From NCBI RefSeq assembly GCF_000348985.1, contig NC_035932.1:62001-126000 (forward strand): a stretch of DNA of 64,000 bases, read 5' to 3'. The notes below the pieces were generated by a model. The model made no database searches. It worked only from the letters and a program-made list of their open reading frames with translations, and had not been told where the DNA came from. Of this stretch, positions 31,843 to 39,849 are shown piece after piece. Origin of the DNA: Huiozyma naganishii CBS 8797 (Eukaryota > Ascomycota > Saccharomycetes > Saccharomycetales > Saccharomycetaceae). Positions within the stretch are counted from its first letter, which is position 1; each line of letters begins with the position of its first letter. A program made the translations under genes and the position numbers.

Positions 31843-32315
31843 TAGATTGACGTGCTACTTCTCCCCTGTTTTATCAAGAAACGTGTAAGCCCAGAGGAGG
31901 AACATACCCCAACTGAACATTCATTTTGGCTGTTTAAATATCAACTCACCCATGAAATTTCAGGTTAAACGATGCCGACGACGCGTATGCAGCCAATTGT
32001 TTACAATCAAATGTTGAATTTTCGAAATGTTTTGGTTTCTTTTTTGTTGTATTTTTTACGCGATTTTTGCCTTCCAATACCCAAAAAAGGGTGGCCCTTA
32101 CCGGTTGCGGAAATGCATACCAAATAGGAAAGCGGAGTACCGAAAAGGGACACAACCCGCCCAAAAGGGAAACTGAGATTTTATTTGGGCGGGTTGTGTA
32201 CTAAAACGGAAATGAGTCCTAATTGGGCGCTCGAGTATGAAAAGTTGACCGGTATATACACACTTGATATTATTACGTAGATGCAAGCAGGGGACCCGGA
32301 AGAAGATCTCTCGCT
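31843..32315. other. Region between the PLB start and the 3' end of the YOL107W orthologue
   Basis: This is the upstream region of the PLB gene. It contains a perfect 16-bp inverted repeat (listed separately) and short related GGGCG tracts near 32224; no gene is seen. Confidence 0.6.
32150..32199. repeat. Perfect 16-bp inverted repeat with 18-base spacer
   Basis: ACACAACCCGCCCAAA at 32150-32165 is repeated in exact reverse complement at 32184-32199, separated by 18 bases. As RNA it would fold into a strong GC-rich hairpin; as DNA it gives two opposed copies of a possible protein-binding site. It is 308-357 bases upstream of the PLB start. I do not recognise the sequence as a known transcription-factor consensus. 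Confidence 0.85.
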
Positions 32316-33389
32316 CTATGCCATTCTCTCTTGCAACACTTGCAAGGCCAGTTGTCTGCGTCTGTCTGCCACAGGCACAACTTTCTTGGCGCCTCTCTGC
32401 TCCGCGATGTCGTTGCCCTTGTCTATATCGTCGAGCTGGAACGGTTTAATGATTCTTAGTCTGACGCATGCAATGTTGTAGACTGCGTTGAACAGTGGTT
32501 TCAAGAAAGGTTTGATGACGTCTGGGAAGAAGAGGATCAGCTGGAAAGTATCTGAGGCGTCGCCCTTGATGTATTCACCGTCCTTCCCGCCCTGCACGGC
32601 CAACGGCTGGAAAAAACGCAGGTATATCCAGCAGGAGAAGAAAGTACACCATATGGAGATCAGTTGGAAAAGGTGGTGTGACCAAACAATCTCCACGATG
32701 GTCATGACACTCATAATGAAGATGGGCAACAGTTTGAACCTGAAGTTCTTCTCAATGGGGGATTTCAAATTAATGATGGTTGTCTCAGGTAACAGTTGTC
32801 TATAGATTATGGGAAAACCTATAAGTACTGTGTAGTTACCATCGATTGGGGTTGTCAAATTTATTAGATCGGGGAAACAGAAATGGATACCGACCGTGAT
32901 AAGCACCATCAAGATGTTAGTTAGCGTCCCAATCCCAAGTACAAATTTCAGTAACTCTTTAGTGCTACTCCAATTTTTCTCGATGTATGCGCCGCCTATC
33001 AACAGGTTGAACAATGTACAAATGAACTTCCAAAATTGCGTGTCCACGAAGTTAGACAGAACTACGGAGTATGGGAACTTCAAAATCATCGACGGAATCA
33101 GCTGGACAACAGGGTTGACCACATTCTCGTATTTCAGCCCTGGGGTCTCCTGGACCAGCTGGTTGTACGAGTACTGTCTTGTGACGAACAGTGCAACGGA
33201 GAAACACACATAACCGGACAAAATCAGTTTAGTGCTCGTTGGGATCTGCCGAAAATCCAGCAGAGAATCAGGCACACTGATATCGAAAAACCGCGTACTG
33301 TACTGCATATTGTATGACACCTCGGGTGTGTGTACGCTGCTCTGGTACGATCGATGGGTCTTCTCTAAAGAGAGTATCCTTGTTGTCAT
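32316..33389 (-). CDS. Rhomboid-like/TMEM115-family membrane protein (YOL107W orthologue)
   Basis: The 357-residue protein has several membrane segments (ILSGYVCFSVALFV, FICTLFNLLIGGAYI, TLTNILMVLITVGIHFCF, LLPIFIMSVMTIVEIV, FQLISIWCTFFSCWIYL). The segment NPVVQLIPSMILKFPYSV followed by LIGGAYIEKNWSSTKELLKF matches the TMEM115/DUF1751 family, rhomboid-like proteins without a catalytic serine that reside in the Golgi. The short cytosolic tail is basic. The ATG at 33389 is the first in frame; a start at 33308 (MQYSTRFFD) would give 330 residues. It sits next to INO4 as in S. cerevisiae (YOL107W-YOL108C), divergently transcribed. Confidence 0.8.
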   Translation of the reverse strand: MTTRILSLEKTHRSYQSSVHTPEVSYNMQYSTRFFDISVPDSLLDFRQIPTSTKLILSGYVCFSVALFVTRQYSYNQLVQETPGLKYENVVNPVVQLIPSMILKFPYSVVLSNFVDTQFWKFICTLFNLLIGGAYIEKNWSSTKELLKFVLGIGTLTNILMVLITVGIHFCFPDLINLTTPIDGNYTVLIGFPIIYRQLLPETTIINLKSPIEKNFRFKLLPIFIMSVMTIVEIVWSHHLFQLISIWCTFFSCWIYLRFFQPLAVQGGKDGEYIKGDASDTFQLILFFPDVIKPFLKPLFNAVYNIACVRLRIIKPFQLDDIDKGNDIAEQRGAKKVVPVADRRRQLALQVLQERMA

Positions 33390-33999
33390 TGAACTGCATT
33401 CGGATTGTTAGATGCCAAACAACCAATTATCACTTTGGACGAAACTCGCACCTTGCAACCAACCCTCAACCACTACAGCACCTGCACCCGTAGACATAAC
33501 CCGTAGTGTACATCAAGTAACGGTGCCCTGACTGAACCGAGAAGAGGAAACCGTGATGGGCAGGCCCCTCCTCCTCCTCATCCCGTATGCAATCGAAAGA
33601 AACCTTTTTCTACGCAGAGAAAGGGAAACTGACCTGAAGAATCGACACAAACAACCAGGGTACGGCCCCCAGTCCCTCTACCCATTGCCCAACCCACTTG
33701 CTACCGACCCAGGGCACTACCAGTCGCCCAGTCACCATACCCCTGCACCCAGACACCGGAAGTCACGTGGCCCACAAGAAGTGTGGGAAATATTCCATGT
33801 GAAGTGCACACATTGACACGTTCTCGAGGTCCCCGTTGACGGTTAACACGGCGGACTCGCAAGAAGGTTACGTTCTTTGGTCGAAGGTGTTTAATACATC
33901 TGGTTCAATTGGTCTTCTGTGAGCTGCTTGTGTGTGGGACAAGGCAGGTTTGGTACCGGTGAACGGGAAGGGAGTTCGATAATAATTGAGGGTCTGGGA
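33390..33999. other. YOL107W-INO4 divergent promoter
   Basis: The region holds a CACGTG at 33764-33769 and CATGTGAAGT at 33796-33805, a match to the UAS-INO core CAYRTGAARW bound by Ino2/Ino4. No gene is visible; a short open frame before INO4 lacks an ATG. Confidence 0.65.
33796..33805 (+). promoter_or_regulatory. UAS-INO-like site upstream of INO4
   Basis: CATGTGAAGT fits the inositol/choline-responsive element CAYRTGAARW. It is 195-204 bases before the INO4 ATG and suggests autoregulation, as reported for INO2 in S. cerevisiae. Single short site, so moderate confidence. Confidence 0.5.
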
Positions 34000-34491
34000 A
34001 TGGATGGTAAGGATGAGGTAACCCGGCCCGATGACACACTGGAAGGTGACGCTGCGGGAGCTGCAACTGAGTCCCTGGTAGAGCTCAGTGATGGGAATGC
34101 CATTGCAGATAGTATACCGTGGATCAGTAGTAATGGCAGTGGGAAAATACAGAAACCTGGGAGGCGGCCGCGAGCCAAAAAAGTGAACAAATTGTCACAG
34201 GACCAAGTTCGGATCAACCATATATCATCGGAGAAGAAACGCAGAGAGGTGATCAGGTCTATTTACGACGAATTGGTTCTGCTGGTGCCGGATCTGGACG
34301 AAACTGAAAACAGGTCAGAACTTGTAATATATTTGAAGACAATCAATTACCTGAAGTGGCTGTACGATAAAAACGCTACCCTCAGGTCAAAAATACAACA
34401 GAAAGGGAATACAGGTGGAAATGAGCAAAATAAAGAAATAGACGAAGAACTCATATGGGAACTGGAAACAGAGTCAAAAGACCCCTCATGA
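34000..34491 (+). CDS. INO4: bHLH activator of phospholipid synthesis Ino4
   Basis: The 163-residue protein (S. cerevisiae 151) is the bHLH partner of Ino2; the heterodimer binds UAS-INO elements in phospholipid and inositol genes. The basic region VRINHISSEKKRREVIRS at about residues 70-87 has the H...E..R pattern that contacts the E-box. Helix 1 (IYDELVLLVPDL), a loop, and helix 2 (VIYLKTINYLKWLYDKNATL) follow. A KPGRRPRAKK tract precedes the domain. Most of the N-terminal half is acidic. The first in-frame ATG is 34000. Its neighbour YOL107W is divergent. Gene order with WSC and NDJ1 of the chromosome XV block is interrupted by the KEL-MPC block. Confidence 0.93.
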   Translation: MDGKDEVTRPDDTLEGDAAGAATESLVELSDGNAIADSIPWISSNGSGKIQKPGRRPRAKKVNKLSQDQVRINHISSEKKRREVIRSIYDELVLLVPDLDETENRSELVIYLKTINYLKWLYDKNATLRSKIQQKGNTGGNEQNKEIDEELIWELETESKDPS

Positions 34492-34677
34492 CGACATTCC
34501 TCGAAAAACAAACCTGGAAAAGTGCAAAACTGCACACCCAAATACTGTATCACTAATAGTCATCAATAATTAGACATATACTCCAGCTCACTTCTCATGG
34601 ATATTTACACACGTATATATCATATACCAGAAAAAGTAAGACTGTTCCCTCACTCTTTATTTTTAATCCACACATTA

Positions 34678-37600
34678 CTAAAGAAGACCAGTACCTTCAC
34701 CTCCGTTACTTCCCTCTAAATTTTTGTCCATCTGCTTGTATCGTTCCAGTTCCTGTTGTGCCAACTCTAATTTCCGAGCAGCACTCTCATTATCGCCGTC
34801 TTCATCTTCACCTTGTGAGTTGGACAACATGTCTTGACTCAAGGACCTCTGCCTCATCTCGAGCTCCTTGTACTCGGCGTCCAGTCTACCTCTGGACTGC
34901 CTCAGATCTTGTGCTTTCAAAACCAACTCATCCAAGTGGTTAGACAGTTTTGTGACCTTCGTATGATGACGCGGGGAACTGCTAGTAAACGTGGTCACGG
35001 ATCCGTCGTCAGTAATTCCGCCGCTTGACAGATCTGTAGGCTGTTCACCCGTTTTCTCTTTCCATTGTCGTAAATAGTGTTCAATATCGTTAGAATACTG
35101 TTTGACGCTTGACGTGAATTCCGTATCGTATCCCTTCAACTTACTCTCAGCTTGGGAGAGAGATTCCTTCATGCGATTGTATTTACCCTTCAATTCATTG
35201 TACTTTTCAGCACTCTTCTCGTACACCATCATTTTATCGATAGTTTGATTTTGTTGCCTGATAATTGTGTTCAATATCTCAAAAGTCAGTATCTTCTCAT
35301 TAGAACGGTCCTGTAAATCGTCAATAACTTTCCTCAATTTCTCGTTTTCCCTCTCTAACTGAACTCCCTGGTTTCGCAACGCAGTGACTTTTTTATTCTC
35401 CAATTCTAGAGTCCGTATACGATCACTAGCCTCAACAGCTTTGTCATTCGCCATTTGTTTCAAGTCCAGCAATTCATCACGCAATGACTTGAGAACTTCT
35501 TTGCCAACCAATACTTTTGTAGAATCGGTCTGCTCATGTACGACTGGGGTACTCTCCTTCGAGAGGGAGGTTGCCTCCAACTTGCCACGTTCTTCGGTCT
35601 CATCATTTACAATACCAGGCAATACACCACTTACGTGGGATGGATTAGCCACAGAAGGGGTTTGATCCTTATCATTAATGGATCCCGTTGAGCCCATAGT
35701 AGAATGGGTTTCTGGTAACACGTCTGTAACCTCTTCGGTGACCGCTCTTTTCTGCTCATCCGTTTCCTTCTCAGGAGGGACACTCGACGGAGTCGACTTC
35801 GCTTGAACACTAGAATTGACAACCTCTATAGTTGGAATTCCAACTTCTACCTCAGGATGGTCCGCATGCTCACCTGTCCCCCCATGGAGTGGTGTGGAGA
35901 CTTCCTTCTTTGACTCAATATTAGATGCAGCTGCAACATTAGGAGTTCGTATTGAATCAGTTCTAGTAACCTCAGGTGTCATGTAAGTTTCTTGCACCGG
36001 AGTTGCCGGCAAGTTTTGAGCAGCCATCACGGTAGGGAAAGGACCCAAAGTTGCTGTATTCACAGGGACATCTTTCTCCTGAATGGAATCCAACTTGGAC
36101 TCCTCGACAGGTGCCACCAGTTTGTTAAAGGTACCATCAGTGTTAGGCAAAGTTGGGGTGGTTTCTGCTATCTTTTGTCCATAAGGCGTCAAGATATTGT
36201 GAGCAGATATTTCCGGAACTGTGTGTACCTCTTCCTTTGAAGGAGGTACAGTAGCGTTGTCAGAATTCTGGGTAATAGAAGTATCGTTCGGGGTGAAACC
36301 GCTGTTTGGATAGGGATTTTCCAGCAAGCCCTCAACAGTTTTGTCTGATATACCCGGGCACAACTGTTCCAAGTTAGATAGATCCAAAGTGTAGAGTATC
36401 GTACCACTGCCCATATCGGTATCTGTTGTGTGTAAACCGTGTTCTTCAGGTCTAGCGTAGTCAAATTTATCACCTCCCATAATCAGCAATTTGTTACCCT
36501 TCAAAAGCGTGATAGAGTGACCAGACCGGCCCTGGGGTATCCCCACGGACAAAAACGGTAACTTGTACCATTCAAGTGTATTAATCTTCAAAAAGTAGAC
36601 TGTGTTCAGATAATTATCCTGTTCATCTTTACCCCCCATCACCACCATCAAGTCACCGTACATCACGGAGGCATGTTCCTGCATTGGTGGTGGGAAATTC
36701 TCTTGGTCATTGTTGGCTGGGAAAGTCTCTACCACGGTCCAGTCGTTTACCTCCGGGTCGTACATGAATATTTTATTTATCAGACCCTGAAGTGTATCAC
36801 CACCGAATATCCAAAGTTTATTTTGGTACGAGACCATAGTGTGGTTTGTTAATGGGGGTGGCATAAAACTCTTTGGTTTCAAAAACTCCCAATGGGAATC
36901 GGGTCTTCTAAACTGAGAAAGATCAAACACTGCCAGATTATTGAAATATGTGTCGTCAAACTGACCACCAAACAGATATAATTTTGTCTTCATGGGAGTA
37001 GTCGCGATAATAGACACTTTGTGGCCATATCTCCCAAGAGGTCTTGGACCAATTGGATTGGGAATGGTCCATTTATACGAGTTGATATTGAACAGATACA
37101 GGTCATCGTCCATTAAACCGTCTTTGTTAACTTTGTGCGTGTCACCCCCAAAGACAACAAACGCATTCCCACACAGTGTCGCAGCATGTCCGACTCTTGG
37201 TGGAGGTGTGTTTTCAGTAATATCGATAGTAGTCGAAGTGAATTTTGTCCCATTTTCCAACGATTTGATGATCCAAACGTCACCAAACACAGATTGGTCG
37301 TGCAGTCCCCCAATCACGAAAACCCTGTCGTCTTCCGTAGCGTAGGATGAGGTCACATGTCTATAACGAGGAAAGGGGGAATCCTTCAATTTTATTCTAT
37401 TCCACACGACGTTACCCTTTGGAACAAGTTCCGGGCTTGGGCTAAACACGTTGGGCTCTGGTGGCACTGGTGTTCTTATGGTTTGTTCCTGCTGGACGTT
37501 TGGCAATTGTTGTTCGTGTTGAACGCTCTGTAATTGTTGTTCGCGCAACCTGTGCTCACTTTCCAGCTGCCGTTGGCGTTCCTGTTGCTGTTGCCGCTCC

Positions 37601-37992
37601 TGATGTTCACGAGCTTGTTGTTCGCGCTCCTGCTGTTGAAACTGCATAAGCTGGGTCGCTCCAGAAACGCTCCTCTGGTCTGCAGGTACCGGTGTTGGAT
37701 AAATCCGAGGCTGAGCAGAAATGTACTGTCTTTGTCGCTGCTGCCCTGAAGAAAAAGTTGTATCTGGGCCGTACGAAGCCTGCCTCGACGCCGAAGAGGA
37801 GCCCTGACTCTGTTGTGGGGAGCTGTTGAGATCCTCATCTGAGTTGTCGTGATGGCCCAAATTGAAATGCATAAAACTAGAAGCGCTCTTTACAGCGTTA
37901 GAAGATTCTTTCGACGCATTGCCTCCAGTGCCTTTATTTTTGGAGGACTTGTTCTTATCTCTTGTTAACTTCTTGAAGTTGAATCCTGCCAT
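34678..37992 (-). CDS. KEL1/KEL2: Kelch-repeat cell-polarity protein Kel1/Kel2
   Basis: The 1104-residue protein (Kel1 1164, Kel2 882) is a cell-fusion and polarity factor of bud tips, linked to the Bni1 formin and to mitotic-exit signalling. A low-complexity, Gln/Arg-rich N-terminal region is followed by about six kelch repeats near 200-560 (RVFVIGGLHDQSVFGDVWII, FVVFGGDTHKVN, LYLFGGQFDDTYFNNLAVFD, LWIFGGDTLQGLINKIFMYD, DLMVVMGGKDEQDNYLNTVY, LLIMGGDKFDYARPEEHG). Then comes a long disordered segment and C-terminal coiled coils (about 860-1000 and 1030-1095). KEL1 (YHR158C) and KEL2 (YGR238C) are duplicates; here it is followed by PEX21 and PFK1 as in chromosome VII. Confidence 0.94.
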   Translation of the reverse strand: MAGFNFKKLTRDKNKSSKNKGTGGNASKESSNAVKSASSFMHFNLGHHDNSDEDLNSSPQQSQGSSSASRQASYGPDTTFSSGQQRQRQYISAQPRIYPTPVPADQRSVSGATQLMQFQQQEREQQAREHQERQQQQERQRQLESEHRLREQQLQSVQHEQQLPNVQQEQTIRTPVPPEPNVFSPSPELVPKGNVVWNRIKLKDSPFPRYRHVTSSYATEDDRVFVIGGLHDQSVFGDVWIIKSLENGTKFTSTTIDITENTPPPRVGHAATLCGNAFVVFGGDTHKVNKDGLMDDDLYLFNINSYKWTIPNPIGPRPLGRYGHKVSIIATTPMKTKLYLFGGQFDDTYFNNLAVFDLSQFRRPDSHWEFLKPKSFMPPPLTNHTMVSYQNKLWIFGGDTLQGLINKIFMYDPEVNDWTVVETFPANNDQENFPPPMQEHASVMYGDLMVVMGGKDEQDNYLNTVYFLKINTLEWYKLPFLSVGIPQGRSGHSITLLKGNKLLIMGGDKFDYARPEEHGLHTTDTDMGSGTILYTLDLSNLEQLCPGISDKTVEGLLENPYPNSGFTPNDTSITQNSDNATVPPSKEEVHTVPEISAHNILTPYGQKIAETTPTLPNTDGTFNKLVAPVEESKLDSIQEKDVPVNTATLGPFPTVMAAQNLPATPVQETYMTPEVTRTDSIRTPNVAAASNIESKKEVSTPLHGGTGEHADHPEVEVGIPTIEVVNSSVQAKSTPSSVPPEKETDEQKRAVTEEVTDVLPETHSTMGSTGSINDKDQTPSVANPSHVSGVLPGIVNDETEERGKLEATSLSKESTPVVHEQTDSTKVLVGKEVLKSLRDELLDLKQMANDKAVEASDRIRTLELENKKVTALRNQGVQLERENEKLRKVIDDLQDRSNEKILTFEILNTIIRQQNQTIDKMMVYEKSAEKYNELKGKYNRMKESLSQAESKLKGYDTEFTSSVKQYSNDIEHYLRQWKEKTGEQPTDLSSGGITDDGSVTTFTSSSPRHHTKVTKLSNHLDELVLKAQDLRQSRGRLDAEYKELEMRQRSLSQDMLSNSQGEDEDGDNESAARKLELAQQELERYKQMDKNLEGSNGGEGTGLL

Positions 37993-38354
37993 CTCGCCAA
38001 TTCTAGGTAGGTAGACTGCCCAAGAAAAAATCCGTACCGAGATCCAACTGATTTCTTACCAAATCCAGGGTAGCAAACAAGAACAAGTCACAGGACCAAC
38101 CGGCTAGCCCAAGCTGTTTATATGTTGTTGTTGCTACTGATTTGATATTTTTTTCCACGATTTGGGCACAGCTTTTTCTCTTTGACCTCGAAAACTTGTC
38201 ATCGACACTTTTTCCCTCTTTGGGACTTATCCATCACAACCCATCACGAAATGACGGGACCAAGAGGGGTCCATCGCTGCTCGAAGTCGTCACTTTCCGT
38301 GATTCTATTATACCAACGTGCTTACATAGTATGTACAGGGGGGATAGGATGGGA
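37993..38354. other. KEL upstream region
   Basis: Promoter of KEL and 3' end of PEX21/18. No other feature is seen. Confidence 0.5.
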
Positions 38355-39266
38355 CTACTTCTTTGTAGGGTCGTGTTGCCCGTTTCCCACTTGAAAATAC
38401 TCACTGCCCACGCGATCACCTGTGCCTGGCGTGAACAGTTCTCTTTGAGCGGGCTTCACTGTCACGTCCCCGTCGCTGACCCTCTTCATAAGCCCCATGA
38501 ATTTTGAGGAGGCTAGTTTGCTCTGTACGGGCGAGTCTCTCGCTAATGGTGTTAATGGTGGGGAGCACGCATCTACGATACTTGACGCAATCTCCTGCAA
38601 CTCGCGTTGCTCCCCAGTAAACGCAGGGTTTGACGTTTCTCTGGTTTCCGGAGTGGCCAAGTCTTGCTCCATCAACTCTTGTTCTAGGGTGTTAAATTCC
38701 GCTTCCAGAAGGGCGTCTGTAGGTGTGTGAGTTGTCGTACTGTGAGTCTGTATAGTGCCATAAGGCGATGCCCGCGATCCGGACAGCGGAACGGTACCGC
38801 CTCGTTTGAGCAACCGTGACTTTTGTATTCTTTGCCCAACAGGTGAAACAAATTGGGGTTTTAGATCTGGAGAGGAGCTGTTGAACCGACGATAACCATT
38901 TCCCATCTGTCTCTCATAGTTCTTGTACAGTCTCTTGTACTCTAAACTGGCCTCCAAGGGATCCTCAACTTTCATTGCTGAAAACTGGTTTATCCACGTT
39001 TCCGAGTGACTGCTTCCTATTGTGTTTGACCTTGAGGCTTCATCAGGGACATATGGTGGGCTGTACTTATTATCCGATATTAACGGCTGGCGTGTAACCA
39101 AAGAGGGCACATGTCCTTGAAGAAATGTCCGTTCCAGAGAACGACTGCTGCTGCTGCTACTGTGAACATGGCTGCTGCTTATCAGTGTTGGTAAACTGGA
39201 AACCGATACATTATCCCTTTTCGAAATGAATCGTTGAATCGGATTAACCCGACATGACTCAGGCAT
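38355..39266 (-). CDS. PEX21/PEX18: Peroxin Pex21/Pex18, co-receptor for Pex7
   Basis: The 303-residue protein (Pex21 288, Pex18 283) works with Pex7 to import PTS2 proteins such as thiolase into peroxisomes. The conserved starts are MPESCRVNPIQRFIS and WINQFSAMKVEDPLEASLEYKRLYKNYERQM, the latter matching the S. cerevisiae WVPQFSSMKIDDSLEFSSEYKRLYSNYE segment closely. The C-terminal Pex7-binding part has ELQEIASSIVDACSPP and SKFMGLMKRVSDGDVTVK. The conserved N-terminal cysteine, used for ubiquitination and recycling, is present (Cys5). Between KEL and PFK1, as in YGR238C-YGR240C. Confidence 0.9.
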   Translation of the reverse strand: MPESCRVNPIQRFISKRDNVSVSSLPTLISSSHVHSSSSSSRSLERTFLQGHVPSLVTRQPLISDNKYSPPYVPDEASRSNTIGSSHSETWINQFSAMKVEDPLEASLEYKRLYKNYERQMGNGYRRFNSSSPDLKPQFVSPVGQRIQKSRLLKRGGTVPLSGSRASPYGTIQTHSTTTHTPTDALLEAEFNTLEQELMEQDLATPETRETSNPAFTGEQRELQEIASSIVDACSPPLTPLARDSPVQSKLASSKFMGLMKRVSDGDVTVKPAQRELFTPGTGDRVGSEYFQVGNGQHDPTKK

Positions 39267-39849
39267 GTGTAGCGAAAATACAAATCAGTGCGTCAGCAGT
39301 GGGCGAAAAGGTTTCTACTCGACTGCTTAAAGATATTACAATGCCTGACACTCTCCCTTGCCATATAGACACTCAACTAATATGCCAGTGTGACGACACC
39401 GACTATAAAACGGGAAACCAATTGTGTGACTTCTTTGCGATGCGTATATTGTCCAAAATGAGTCCGCTTACCAATTTTTTGAAAGAAAGAAAAAAAAGTA
39501 AAATGCACACATTACCAGAAGGACCCTTTAAGCTGATTGTTGGAAATTCCACGACAACCCAGCTGTTGGGACTATTATGCTCTGAACATGATCTATTCTT
39601 GTTATTTTTAGCGTACATATTTTTTTGTCAAAGAGGATATCTCCAATTGAGTGTTGGCCTCAAACTGGCATATGATGGAAAAAAAAGATACATAAAAGAT
39701 GCCGTCCTATGAGAGTGAATCGATGAGAACGATAGAAAGAAAACGAGAGGACATGTTTATTATTACTAATAAGATTTTCGTAAAAAGGGTTTGGCGTTTC
39801 TTTTGTTGGAAGTTTATCATTAGAGGTCTTTAAACCAGGTAGAACATTC
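39267..39849. other. PEX21-PFK1 intergenic region
   Basis: The sequence is AT-rich, with TTTTTT and AAAAAA runs. It holds the PEX21 promoter and the PFK1 3' end. Nothing else is recognised. Confidence 0.5.
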
